Assembly (NCBI GenBank): GCA_900473745.1
Contig: UCMW01000003.1
Coordinates: 62,339-126,338, forward strand
Origin: Hyphomicrobiales bacterium
GTDB lineage: Bacteria; Pseudomonadota; Alphaproteobacteria; Rhizobiales; Rhizobiaceae
Length of the DNA: 64,000 nucleotides
Direction: 5' to 3'
Shown here one piece after another: positions 21,383 to 29,246 of the stretch. The notes below the pieces were generated by a model, which did no database searches, was not told the origin of the DNA, and saw only the letters and a list, made by a program, of their open reading frames with translations. Every line of letters starts with the position of its first letter. The stretch's first letter is position 1. A program made the position numbers and the translations under genes.

Positions 21383-21411
21383 CTTTACGGTTTCCTTGTC
21401 CTGCGTGAGAG

Positions 21412-21636
21412 CTATTCTGCTTGAGCGCCGCTGTTAGGCTGTTCAATGGCCGCCGTGTTCATCAAGAGGCCACGGAGTTTGGGATTTCGGGCGCCACAGG
21501 TCTGGAAAACCGTCTGCATGCACACGCGGATCTCGTCCTCCACGCCGCCGATCGCCTGTTGCAGAGCGCGCGCGAAAAGCAGGTCGGGGTCTCCACTCGG
21601 GATATTGAAGTTTGTTATCGGTATAGGACCTTGCAT
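21412..21636 (-). pseudogene. Truncated manganese-catalase-like remnant
   Basis: The 74-residue frame aligns by eye with the N-terminal helix region of manganese catalases: DPDLLFARALQQAIGGVEDE, then MQTVFQTCGARNPKLRGLLM, corresponding to the family pattern GG..GE...MQY.FQ..G.R..K.RDLLM. In the full enzymes (about 270-300 residues) the next segment, EE..H, supplies metal ligands; here it reads AAIEQPNSG and the frame stops soon after. A good GAGGAGAG site precedes the ATG, so it may still be translated. It is called a remnant because the metal site cannot form. The assignment rests on pattern memory, not a search. Confidence 0.5.
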
Positions 21637-21712
21637 CTCTCCTCGTGTTGAAGGCCGCCTGACCAAACCCTATTCGAACTGTTCCGAGAAATTCGCGGCA
21701 CTTGAAGCACGA

Positions 21713-21916
21713 CTACGGCTGGTCCTTGGTCTTGAGCGCATCGCCGAGGTTCCGCTTATCTGGGTCCTGAAGGTTCTCGCCGACCGCGTCCCGGTCGACA
21801 TCCGGATTATCCTTGGCAGGCATATAGCCGCTTGGCCTGTTCTCCTGTGGTCCTTCCCACCTCGGGGATTGATCTGTCGTTCCTGGCTTTCCATCTTTCG
21901 GGGAATTCATGCCCAT
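21713..21916 (-). CDS. Small hydrophilic protein, probably stress induced
   Basis: A 67-residue, highly charged protein without hydrophobic segments; it contains NRPSGYMPAKDNPDVDRDAV and ends DALKTKDQP. It is rich in Asp, Asn, Pro and Lys and is likely disordered. The ATG at 21916 follows AAGGAGAC with good spacing, and a GGAAC-N18-TT promoter lies 34 bases upstream of the ATG, which points to the general stress regulon. No function is known. Confidence 0.7.
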   Translation of the reverse strand: MGMNSPKDGKPGTTDQSPRWEGPQENRPSGYMPAKDNPDVDRDAVGENLQDPDKRNLGDALKTKDQP

Positions 21917-21949
21917 GACTTGTCTCCTTGTGGCTGTTGACCTCTGACC

Positions 21950-21974
21950 AACTGCGCCGCCTGCGAACCGTTCC
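21950..21974 (-). promoter_or_regulatory. Candidate EcfG (RpoE2)-type promoter
   Basis: On the minus strand GGAAC (21974-21970) is followed by 16 bases and AGTT (21953-21950), which equals GGAAC-N18-TT. Transcription would start about 27 bases before the ATG at 21916. This is the second such motif in 1.6 kb. Confidence 0.5.
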
Positions 21975-22032
21975 GCAGGAATATTTGCAGATGCCTTCTG
22001 TTTGCCTTGGAAACAGCGACAATGAGGTGATG

Positions 22033-23352
22033 ATGAAAAGCGAGACGGAGAGTGCGGAGAAGAGACCGCATGTGGTGATTGTCGGTGCAGGCTTCGGCGG
22101 TCTGGCGTGTGCCCAGGCACTGGGCAATACGGAAATCGACGTTACGGTGATCGATCGTCGCAACCACAATCTTTTCCAGCCGCTCCTTTATCAGGTCGCG
22201 ACCGCAGCTCTGTCGCCGGCAGACATCTCCGAACCGATACGGCGCACGCTGGGCCGGTACGCGAACATTCACGTGGTGATGGCCGAGGTCGTGTCAGTCA
22301 ACGCGGCTGCACAGGCCGTGATCCTGAAGGACGGCGGCTCGATCCCCTTCGATCGCCTCGTGCTCGCGACCGGCTCCACCTACAACTACTTTGGACACGA
22401 AGACTGGCAGCAGCACGCACCGGGCCTCAAATCCATCCACGAAGCCCGCGATATCCGCCACAGGCTGCTCCTCGCCTTCGAAAAGGCGGAGCGGAGCACC
22501 GATGAGGCCGAGAAACGCAAACTTTTGACGAGCGTGGTTATCGGCGGCGGCCCGACAGGTGTGGAAATGGCCGGCGCGATCTCCGAACTCGGCCGCTTCA
22601 TGATCGCTCAGGATTTCCGCAAGCTGGATCCCGATCATTTGACGGTTCTGCTGATCGAGGCTGGGCCGAGGATTCTGTCCACCTTCCCGGAGTCCCTTTC
22701 GCATTACGCATCCGACTACCTCACCGGCATCGGCGTCGAGATCCGCCTCAATACGGCTGTCGAAGATATCACGGCGGAGGGCGTTCAGGTCAGCGGGACG
22801 TTTCTGCCCGCGAGTTGCATTGTCTGGGGTGCGGGCGTGAAAGCCTCCCCGGCCGCCGAATGGCTCGACGTCGAGCCAGGACCCGGCGGTCGCCTGCCTG
22901 TGGCGCACGATCTGTCAGTTCTGGACAAGCCCGGCATCTATGCACTCGGCGATACGGCTCTTGCGGTTGGCGAAGACAGCAAGCCGATGCCAGCCTTGGC
23001 GCAGGTGGCCAAGCAGCAAGGGACATTTCTCGGTCGTGCACTGAAAGCCAGCCTCTTGTCTGGGAAGCCCATTCCCACGTTTCACTTTCACAATCGCGGC
23101 AATACCGCAGTCATCGGGCGGAATGCCGCGATTTTCGACTTCGGATCCTGGCAGCTCAAGGGACGCCTCGCCTGGCTCCTCTGGGCCCTCGTGCACGTCT
23201 ATCTGCTGGTCAATTTCGAGAAGAGGCTGCTCGTCAGCATCCAGTGGATCTGGCGCTATTCCACTCGCCAAAGGGGTGCGCGTGTCATCGACGAGAAGGC
23301 GGTCTCTGCCGTCCTGTCGGAAGCGGCTGCCAAAGATAAAACAACCACCTGA
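22033..23352 (+). CDS. ndh: NAD(P)/FAD-dependent oxidoreductase, type-II NADH dehydrogenase-like
   Basis: The 439-residue protein has two dinucleotide-binding folds: FAD site VIVGAGFGGLACAQAL near the N-terminus and NAD site VVIGGGPTGVEMAGAI in the middle, plus the FAD-ribityl motif PGIYALGDTA. LFQPLLYQVATAALSPADI is typical of NDH-2 enzymes, which pass electrons from NADH to quinone without pumping protons; a C-terminal hydrophobic helix (LAWLLWALVHVYLLVNF) would hold it to the inner membrane. The frame extends back to 21928, but GAGG five bases before the ATG at 22033 supports the later start (22030 is also possible). Confidence 0.88.
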   Translation: MKSETESAEKRPHVVIVGAGFGGLACAQALGNTEIDVTVIDRRNHNLFQPLLYQVATAALSPADISEPIRRTLGRYANIHVVMAEVVSVNAAAQAVILKDGGSIPFDRLVLATGSTYNYFGHEDWQQHAPGLKSIHEARDIRHRLLLAFEKAERSTDEAEKRKLLTSVVIGGGPTGVEMAGAISELGRFMIAQDFRKLDPDHLTVLLIEAGPRILSTFPESLSHYASDYLTGIGVEIRLNTAVEDITAEGVQVSGTFLPASCIVWGAGVKASPAAEWLDVEPGPGGRLPVAHDLSVLDKPGIYALGDTALAVGEDSKPMPALAQVAKQQGTFLGRALKASLLSGKPIPTFHFHNRGNTAVIGRNAAIFDFGSWQLKGRLAWLLWALVHVYLLVNFEKRLLVSIQWIWRYSTRQRGARVIDEKAVSAVLSEAAAKDKTTT

Positions 23353-23436
23353 CAAACAGACCCAGTTTTCGGGTGGGCAAGGTCAAAAATGTCCGTTAGA
23401 CGTAATGGTATTACATGACTTAAAGAGATTTGAGGC

Positions 23437-23466
23437 TTGACCGGCGGGGTCTGCAGATCTTATGCA
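23437..23466 (+). promoter_or_regulatory. Candidate sigma-70 promoter of the riboswitch transcript
   Basis: TTGACC (23437-23442) and TATGCA (23461-23466) are 18 bases apart and would start the RNA a few bases before the first conserved riboswitch element at about 23470. Confidence 0.45.
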
Positions 23467-23469
23467 GGA

Positions 23470-23677
23470 AGGTGACGGTTCCCTCAACGGATGACTCCGA
23501 GGGGATTAATAGGGAACACGGTGCGGAAGACCCAATTGGGACCAAGACCGTGGCTGCCCCCGCAACTGTAAGCGGATTGCTGTCCATGCTAGCGGCGCTC
23601 AAACGCCGGGCCACTGCGGGTCACCGTGGGAAGGCAAATGGAAAGCATATATCCGCGAGCCAGGAGACCTGCCGTCA
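23470..23677 (+). ncRNA. Cobalamin riboswitch
   Basis: All landmark segments of the B12 riboswitch are in order: AATAGGGAACACGGTG (23509-23525 region), CTGCCCCCGCAACTGTA, GCCACTGCGGGTCACCGTGGGAAGGC, and the B12 box GCCAGGAGACCTGCC at 23659-23673. It binds adenosylcobalamin or related cobalamins and lowers expression of the downstream genes. It precedes an ABC importer (23893-26731), showing that this transporter serves vitamin B12 or a corrinoid. Confidence 0.93.
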
Positions 23678-23768
23678 AGTGATGAAACCGAAGCGGACGG
23701 GGTGTTCCGATGGATACGAACTGGCTTTTGCACAGCGCCCTCAGGCGCGACGAACACATGCCATTTTG

Positions 23769-23791
23769 CCTCCGGAGAAATCCTGCGGAGG
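23769..23791 (+). promoter_or_regulatory. Hairpin masking the ribosome site of the micro-ORF
   Basis: CCTCCG (23769-23774) can pair with CGGAGG (23786-23791). The right arm contains GGAGG, the ribosome binding site of the ATG at 23798. Lying about 90 bases after the B12 box, it is well placed as the expression platform that blocks translation when cobalamin is bound. Confidence 0.6.
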
Positions 23792-23797
23792 ACTGGC

Positions 23798-23896
23798 ATG
23801 CAATTTCTTCTCGAACATGAGCCGCCAAGGCTTGGACATCAGGTCGCCTGTGGCGTGACTGCTGGCCACATCGCTCCTGCGGAGCTGCGCCGATGA
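23798..23896 (+). CDS. 32-residue leader ORF between riboswitch and transporter
   Basis: A short frame, starting MQFLLEHEPPRLGHQ and ending IAPAELRR, has an ideal ribosome site (GGAGG six bases before the ATG) and its stop overlaps the ATG of the ATPase gene by ATGA. Translation of the transporter could thus depend on ribosomes that load at this masked site. No family is recognised. It could be a coupling leader rather than a working peptide. Confidence 0.5.
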   Translation: MQFLLEHEPPRLGHQVACGVTAGHIAPAELRR

Positions 23897-24687
23897 GCTG
23901 CAGCAGCAAAGGCTGCCCCATCCGGGTCACGAATCTCGGCTGGGGTCCGAAATCATCTCATTTCCTCGTTCGTGACGTCTCGTTTGCGCTCGACGCCGGC
24001 GACCGGCTGGCGATCGTCGGCCCGAACGGCGCTGGCAAGACCACGCTGCTTCGTTGCCTCTACCGCGGCGTCTCGCCGCTAGAAGGCCGCGTCGAAGTCG
24101 ATGGCGAGGACATCTGGTCGATGACCGCGCGTCAGGTCGCGCGTCGCGTTGCCGTGGTTCTCCAGGAAATGCCGGGAGACTTCCCGTTTACAGTTCGCGA
24201 TGTGGTCATGATGGGCCGCGTTCCGTGGCGCGAAGGTCTTGCCGGCTGGAGCGATCAGGATAGGGCCGAGGCAGAGCATGCGCTCGACCACCTCGATCTC
24301 CTGCGTCTCGCGAACCGCCAGTTCTCGACGCTCTCGGGCGGCGAAAAGCAGCGTGTCCTCGTGGCGCGTGCACTCGCCCAGAAGCCGGAGATCCTGATTC
24401 TCGACGAGCCGACCAACCATCTGGACATCCGTCACCAGCTCGAAATCCTCGATCTGTTGGGCTCGCTCAATCTGACGATCATCACGACGTTGCACGACAT
24501 CAATCTGGCGGCCGAATTCGCAAGCCATGTCGCTCTGATGCATGGCGGCCGCATGAGCGCCTTCGGGACACCGGAGGCGGTTCTGACCGAGCAGGCTTTG
24601 TCAGGGACCTTCGGCGTGCTCGCCGCGCGCCAGCAGGCGGAAGGTCTTCGCCCGCACCGTTTTTCGTTCTCCCTTGCACTGAACTGA
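23893..24687 (+). CDS. btuD: Cobalamin-type ABC transporter ATP-binding protein
   Basis: A 264-residue FecE/BtuD-type ATPase: Walker A GPNGAGKTTLL, Q-loop VVLQE, signature LSGGEKQRVL, Walker B ILILDEPTNHLD and switch His in TLHDINLAAEF. It begins MSCSSKGCP at an ATG that overlaps the micro-ORF stop. It drives uptake through the FecCD-type permease at 25721-26731. The symbol is by role, supported by the riboswitch; a haem or siderophore system would be the alternative without that evidence. Confidence 0.88.
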   Translation: MSCSSKGCPIRVTNLGWGPKSSHFLVRDVSFALDAGDRLAIVGPNGAGKTTLLRCLYRGVSPLEGRVEVDGEDIWSMTARQVARRVAVVLQEMPGDFPFTVRDVVMMGRVPWREGLAGWSDQDRAEAEHALDHLDLLRLANRQFSTLSGGEKQRVLVARALAQKPEILILDEPTNHLDIRHQLEILDLLGSLNLTIITTLHDINLAAEFASHVALMHGGRMSAFGTPEAVLTEQALSGTFGVLAARQQAEGLRPHRFSFSLALN

Positions 24688-24708
24688 TTTCGAAAGGACC
24701 CCGATACC

Positions 24709-25665
24709 ATGGCTAACCGTTTTCTCCTGTCCGCCGCTTTGTTCGCATCGGTCTTCACGGCGTCTTCCGCCTTCGCCTATCCGGTCACCGTCAAGAGCTG
24801 CGGTCGCGACGTCACCTTCGAAGCAGCGCCCGCCCGCGCCATCTCCAACGACGTCAACCTGACCGAAATGATGCTCGCCTTGAAACTGCAGGATCGCATG
24901 GTCGGCTATACAGGCATCTCCGGTTGGAAGACCCTGGATGAGGGGCTGCGCGAAGGCGTGAAGGAACTGGCGGAACTTTCGCCGAAATATCCGACCAAGG
25001 AAGTGTTGCTGAACGCCGATGCCGATTTCTACTTCGCCGGCTGGAACTACGGCATGAAGGTCGGTGGCGAAGTGACGCCCGAGACGCTCGCGCCCTTCGG
25101 CGTGAAGGTTTATGAGCTCACCGAATCCTGCATTCACATCATGGCCAAGAACAAGCCGACCATGGACGACATGTTTGTGGATCTCTTGAACCTGGGCAAG
25201 ATCTTCGGCGTCGAAGACCGCGCGGAAAGCCTGGTCGCCGGCTATCGAAAGCATCTCGATGACATAACCACGCGGATTGGCGGCATCGAAAAGCCGGTGC
25301 GCGTCTTCGTCTATGATTCCGGAACCGAGAAGCCTTTCACATCCGGCCGCTTCGGAATTCCGACCGCCATGATCGAGGCCGCCGGTGGCGTCAATGTGAT
25401 GGAGGATGTCGAAAAGAGCTGGACCGAGGTGTCCTGGGAGCCGGTCATCGAGCGCAATCCGGAAGTCATTGTCATCGTCAACTACGGCGATGTGACCGCT
25501 GAACAGAAGATCGCCTTCATGAAGGAAACGCCGGCCTTCAAGAACCTCGACGCGGTCAAGCAGGACCGTTTCGTCGTGCTGGAATATGTCGAGGCGACGC
25601 CGGGCCCGCGCAACGTCCAGGCGATCGACCGTCTCGCCGACGCCTTCCATCCGCGCAACATGTGA
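24709..25665 (+). CDS. btuF: Periplasmic corrinoid-binding protein of ABC transporter
   Basis: The 318-residue class-III binding protein has a signal peptide (cut near Ala23, SSAFA) and the two-lobe architecture of FecB/BtuF proteins: VKSCGRDVTFEAAPARAIS at the start, a long connecting helix around residue 140-165, and SWEPVIERNPEVIVIVNYGD in the second lobe. It delivers the ligand to the permease. It lies 21 bases downstream of the ATPase. The ligand is inferred from the upstream cobalamin riboswitch. Confidence 0.85.
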   Translation: MANRFLLSAALFASVFTASSAFAYPVTVKSCGRDVTFEAAPARAISNDVNLTEMMLALKLQDRMVGYTGISGWKTLDEGLREGVKELAELSPKYPTKEVLLNADADFYFAGWNYGMKVGGEVTPETLAPFGVKVYELTESCIHIMAKNKPTMDDMFVDLLNLGKIFGVEDRAESLVAGYRKHLDDITTRIGGIEKPVRVFVYDSGTEKPFTSGRFGIPTAMIEAAGGVNVMEDVEKSWTEVSWEPVIERNPEVIVIVNYGDVTAEQKIAFMKETPAFKNLDAVKQDRFVVLEYVEATPGPRNVQAIDRLADAFHPRNM

Positions 25666-25720
25666 TGCCTGAGGCGGGGCCGCCCTGCGGCCCCATTCGG
25701 CAGGAAATTTCGAAAGCAAC

Positions 25721-26731
25721 ATGATGCATGGTCGATTGTTTCTTTGGGCAGGTCTGGCCTTTGTCCTGCTGGCCCTGTGCCTGACGGCCGGCGTTTCACT
25801 GGGCTCGGCCGCTATTCCGGCCGAAACCGTCTGGTCCATTCTGACCAACAAGGTGAGGCCGGGAACCTTCGAGCCGACCTGGTCTGCCGGTCGTGAAAGC
25901 ATCGTCTGGGACGTACGTTTTCCCCGAGTGATCTTGGCGGGCCTCGTCGGCGCAGGTCTGGCGACAGTCGGCGCCGTGCTGCAGGCGGTCACCCGCAATC
26001 CGCTCGCCGATCCGCATCTGCTCGGCGTCTCCTCTGGCGGGGCACTCGGCGCCATCATCGCGCTGCTGCACACCGGACTGATCTTCGGCCTGGTCACCGT
26101 GCCGCTCTTTGCCTTCGCCGGATCCCTCCTGGCGACCCTGGCCGTGGTCGGCGTGACACGCTTTACCGGCGCCGGTGCCGATCGCCTCGTGCTTTCGGGC
26201 GTGGCAATCGCCTTCGTTGCCACATCTCTCGGAAATCTTGCGATCTTCCTGGGTGATCCGAGAGCTGCCCATACCGTGGTCTTCTGGATGCTGGGTGGCC
26301 TCGGCCTCGCCCAATGGTCACATCTTCTCTACCCGGCAATGGTACTTCTCGGTTGTCTGGCATTCCTCGTCATTCGAGCGCGGGAGATCAACGCCATGGC
26401 GATGGGCGACGAAACGGCTGCCACGCTCGGCGTCCCGGTTGCCCGCTTCCGGGCGGAACTATTCGTGGTCACCGCCTTGTTGACCGGCGTCATGGTCGCC
26501 TTCTCCGGCGCAATCGGTTTCGTCGGTCTGCTGGTCCCCCACTTCGTTCGCTTGACGGTCGGCAGTGACAATATCCGCGTCATTCCCCTGTCGGCGCTCG
26601 CTGGCGCCGTTATCCTCATCCTCGCAGACATCGTCTCGCGCACCATCATGGCCCCGGAGGACCTTCCGATCGGCGTCATCACCGGTCTCGCTGGCGGCCT
26701 CGCCTTCATTCTCCTCCTGCGGCGTCGATAG
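25721..26731 (+). CDS. btuC: FecCD-type ABC transporter permease
   Basis: The 336-residue inner-membrane protein has about ten hydrophobic segments and the family motifs NPLADPHLLGVSSGGALGA and GFVGLLVPHFVRL. Two copies form the channel for the corrinoid. It begins 55 bases after the binding protein; MMHGRLF has two adjacent ATG codons and a weak ribosome site. Gene order ATPase, binding protein, permease is different from the common permease-first order. Confidence 0.9.
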   Translation: MMHGRLFLWAGLAFVLLALCLTAGVSLGSAAIPAETVWSILTNKVRPGTFEPTWSAGRESIVWDVRFPRVILAGLVGAGLATVGAVLQAVTRNPLADPHLLGVSSGGALGAIIALLHTGLIFGLVTVPLFAFAGSLLATLAVVGVTRFTGAGADRLVLSGVAIAFVATSLGNLAIFLGDPRAAHTVVFWMLGGLGLAQWSHLLYPAMVLLGCLAFLVIRAREINAMAMGDETAATLGVPVARFRAELFVVTALLTGVMVAFSGAIGFVGLLVPHFVRLTVGSDNIRVIPLSALAGAVILILADIVSRTIMAPEDLPIGVITGLAGGLAFILLLRRR

Positions 26732-26755
26732 TTTTGGACGCGGCTATTGCTCCTG

Positions 26756-26789
26756 TTTCGTTTTCGCCTAGACTGAAGAAAAACGAAAA
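26756..26789 (+). promoter_or_regulatory. Candidate GlpR operator in front of glpR
   Basis: TTTCGTTTTC (26756-26765) and its near inverse GAAAAACGAAAA (26778-26789) form an imperfect palindrome directly before the glpR ribosome site. TTCG-containing arms are typical of DeoR-family operators, so GlpR may control its own gene. Confidence 0.5.
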
Positions 26790-26803
26790 GGGGAGGGGCC
26801 GAG

Positions 26804-27592
26804 ATGATGTTTTCGGCGAGGCAGGCGGAGATCATGGCTCTGGCGAAGGAGCATGGTCGTGTTCTCGTAGACGAACTCGCGGCGCGTTTCGCAGTCACGC
26901 CGCAGACGATTCGCAAGGATCTCAACGACCTCTGCGACGCACGAGCCCTCAACCGCATTCATGGTGGAGCTGTTTTCCCGAGCGGAAATGAAAACGTCAA
27001 ATACGAAGCGCGCCGTTCCATGGCTGCAACCGAGAAACAGGCGATCGGCCGCGCCGCCGCAGATCTGATTCCCGACAATTCCTCGCTCTTCATCAACATC
27101 GGCACCACGACGGAAGCGGTCGGTGACGCATTGGTCGACCATAAAGAATTGATGGTCATCACCAATAACATAAATGTTGCCAATCACTTGCGAATTTTCC
27201 CCTCAATTGAGGTGGTGATCGCCGGCGGCGTGGTCCGTGGATCAGATGGCGGTATCGTCGGCGAAGCGGCCGTCGATTTCATTCGCCAGTTCAAGGTGGA
27301 TTTCGCCGTCATCGGCGTTTCGGCTATCGATCAGGATGGTGCACTGCTCGATTTCGATTTCCGCGAAGTGAAAGTCGCCCAGGCGATCATCGCAAATGCG
27401 CGCCACGTTATTCTGGTGTCCGACGCGTCGAAATTCGAGCGCACGGCGCCTGTCCGGATCGGTCATATTTCGCAAGTTCAGACGTTTATCACCGATCATT
27501 GTCCCTCTGACAGCATTCGCGCCATCTGCGCGGAACAAGACGTCCGCATCATCGAAACCGCTCCGACGAATGACCATTTACCCGCGGAATAA
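26804..27592 (+). CDS. glpR: Glycerol regulon repressor, DeoR family
   Basis: The 262-residue protein has an N-terminal DeoR helix-turn-helix (residues 6-60: VDELAARFAVTPQTIRKDLN, then RIHGGA) and a DeoR sensor domain (INIGTTTEAVGDAL, the sugar-phosphate loop, and DFDFREVKVAQA). In glycerol regulons it is released by glycerol-3-phosphate. ATG codons at 26804 and 26807 follow GGGGAGGGG. It precedes glpD on the same strand, and TTCG operators lie on both sides. Confidence 0.92.
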   Translation: MMFSARQAEIMALAKEHGRVLVDELAARFAVTPQTIRKDLNDLCDARALNRIHGGAVFPSGNENVKYEARRSMAATEKQAIGRAAADLIPDNSSLFINIGTTTEAVGDALVDHKELMVITNNINVANHLRIFPSIEVVIAGGVVRGSDGGIVGEAAVDFIRQFKVDFAVIGVSAIDQDGALLDFDFREVKVAQAIIANARHVILVSDASKFERTAPVRIGHISQVQTFITDHCPSDSIRAICAEQDVRIIETAPTNDHLPAE

Positions 27593-27593
27593 G

Positions 27594-27641
27594 TTTCGTT
27601 TGACATTCGTTTAAATTTCGAAAATTATATTCATGCTTTCG
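27594..27641 (+). promoter_or_regulatory. Phased TTCG repeats upstream of glpD, likely GlpR operators
   Basis: TTCG occurs at 27595, 27606, 27617 and 27638, that is at steps of 11, 11 and 21 bases, on one face of the helix. The first three lie in TTTCGTTT, ATTCGTTT and ATTTCGAA. The AT-rich stretch after them (27621-27630) fits the promoter of the glpD operon. Confidence 0.55.
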
Positions 27642-27683
27642 CAATAGCAGCAAATGCTGCAGGTGCGAACATGTGGGGGATCA

Positions 27684-29195
27684 ATGTCAGGGCAGCCAAT
27701 CTACGATCTGTTTGTGATCGGCGGTGGGATCAATGGATGCGGGATCGCGCGCGACGCGGCCGGCCGCGGATATTCTGTCGCCCTGGCTGAAATGAACGAC
27801 TTCGCCTCCGGTACATCCTCCGGTGCGACCAAGCTGATCCATGGTGGCTTGCGCTATCTCGAGCATTACGAGTTCCGCCTGGTGCGCGAAGCGCTGATGG
27901 AGCGCGAGGTCCTCTGGGCCATGGCGCCGCACGTCATCTGGCCGCTTCGTTTTGTGCTGCCGTTCCAGAAGGGCGGCATTCGCCCGGCGTGGCTTATCCG
28001 CCTCGGCCTCTTCCTTTACGACAATCTGGGTGGTCGCAAACTCCTGCCCGCCACCAAGACGCTCGACCTGCGCCGCGATCCGGCCGGGAAGCCCTTGAAG
28101 CCAGTCTTTTCGAAGGCTTTCGAATATTCTGACGGCTGGGTCGATGACGCCCGCATGGTCGTCCTCAACGCCCGCGACGCGCAGATCCGTGGCGCGAACA
28201 TCCTGAACCGCGCCCGCGTCGTGTCGGCCCATCGCGAAGATGGCCACTGGGTCGTCACCACGAAGTCGCAGCGCGATGGCTCTGTGGTCACCCACAAGGC
28301 GCGTATGCTGGTGAATGCCGCCGGTCCCTGGGTAGACCAGGTATTGGCTGGTGCTTTCGGCCGCAACAACGTGCACAATGTCCGTCTGGTGCAAGGCAGC
28401 CATATCATCGTCCGCAAGAAGTTCACCGATCCGCGCGCCTACTTCTTCCAGAACCCTGATAATCGCATCATCTTCGCCATCCCTTATGAGGGCGAGTTCA
28501 CCCTGATCGGCACGACCGACCGCGACTACACAGAAGATCCGAAGGATGTGCGCATCAGCCCTGAAGAGGTGAACTACCTCTGCGACGCAGCGAGCGAGTA
28601 TTTCCAGGAGCCGGTGCGCCCTGACGATATCGTCTGGAGCTATTCGGCCGTCCGTCCTCTCTTCGATGACGGCGCCTCGAAGGCCCAGGAGGCGACGCGC
28701 GATTACGTACTGAAGATCGAAGGCAACAGCGGTGATGCCCCCTTGCTCAACGTCTTCGGCGGCAAGCTGACCACCTATCGCCGTCTGGCGGAACATGCGC
28801 TGGAAAAGATCGGCGAATCCATCGGCGAAAGGGGGGCGCCTTGGACTGCCGGAAGTCGTCTGCCGGGCGGCGATTTCTCGGCTACGGCCTTCGAGGCCAC
28901 GGTTGCAGATCTGTTGAAAGCCTATCCCTTCCTGGAGCGGGGACACGCCGAGCGGCTGATCCGCTGCTACGGAACGGATTCGAAAACTATCCTGGGCACG
29001 GCCCGGGCGGCAGAGGATCTCGGTCGCTATTTCGGCGGCACGCTTTATGAAGCAGAGGTCCGCTGGCTGGTGGAAACGGAATGGGCGGTCACGGCCGAAG
29101 ATGTGCTGTGGCGCCGAACGAAACAGGGTCTGTTCCTGACGCCAGAGGAGGCGAAGGGGCTGGATGCCTATCTGGGGATGTTGGCGGCGGCCTGA
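27684..29195 (+). CDS. glpD: Aerobic glycerol-3-phosphate dehydrogenase
   Basis: The 503-residue flavoprotein oxidises glycerol-3-phosphate to dihydroxyacetone phosphate and passes electrons to quinone at the inner membrane. The FAD site is VIGGGINGCGIARDAAGRG, followed by SSGATKLIHGGLRYLE and VNAAGPWVD, with the C-terminal cap domain in the last 120 residues. The start at 27684 follows GGGGGA; an upstream ATG at 27654 lacks a ribosome site. It is the first structural gene after the operators. Confidence 0.96.
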   Translation: MSGQPIYDLFVIGGGINGCGIARDAAGRGYSVALAEMNDFASGTSSGATKLIHGGLRYLEHYEFRLVREALMEREVLWAMAPHVIWPLRFVLPFQKGGIRPAWLIRLGLFLYDNLGGRKLLPATKTLDLRRDPAGKPLKPVFSKAFEYSDGWVDDARMVVLNARDAQIRGANILNRARVVSAHREDGHWVVTTKSQRDGSVVTHKARMLVNAAGPWVDQVLAGAFGRNNVHNVRLVQGSHIIVRKKFTDPRAYFFQNPDNRIIFAIPYEGEFTLIGTTDRDYTEDPKDVRISPEEVNYLCDAASEYFQEPVRPDDIVWSYSAVRPLFDDGASKAQEATRDYVLKIEGNSGDAPLLNVFGGKLTTYRRLAEHALEKIGESIGERGAPWTAGSRLPGGDFSATAFEATVADLLKAYPFLERGHAERLIRCYGTDSKTILGTARAAEDLGRYFGGTLYEAEVRWLVETEWAVTAEDVLWRRTKQGLFLTPEEAKGLDAYLGMLAAA

Positions 29196-29246
29196 TCGCC
29201 CATCCCATTGAAGAAGACCGACGGTTTGGAGGAGGCCCGAGGACAT

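Larger units (their letters stand above)
20966..21411. other. 446-base gap without a convincing gene
   Basis: The left part (20966-21250) holds no supported gene; a 67-codon TTG-start frame at 21009-21212 has no ribosome site. The right part (21250-21382) is rich in hairpins on the minus strand and is described separately as a possible small RNA or 3' UTR. Confidence 0.6.

Noticed and set aside
21681-21685. GGAAC as an EcfG -35 box for the catalase remnant
   Set aside because: No TT at 18-19 bases downstream, so the motif is incomplete.
23420-23614. 64-codon minus-strand frame over the riboswitch
   Set aside because: It lies entirely antisense to conserved riboswitch segments and has no ribosome site.
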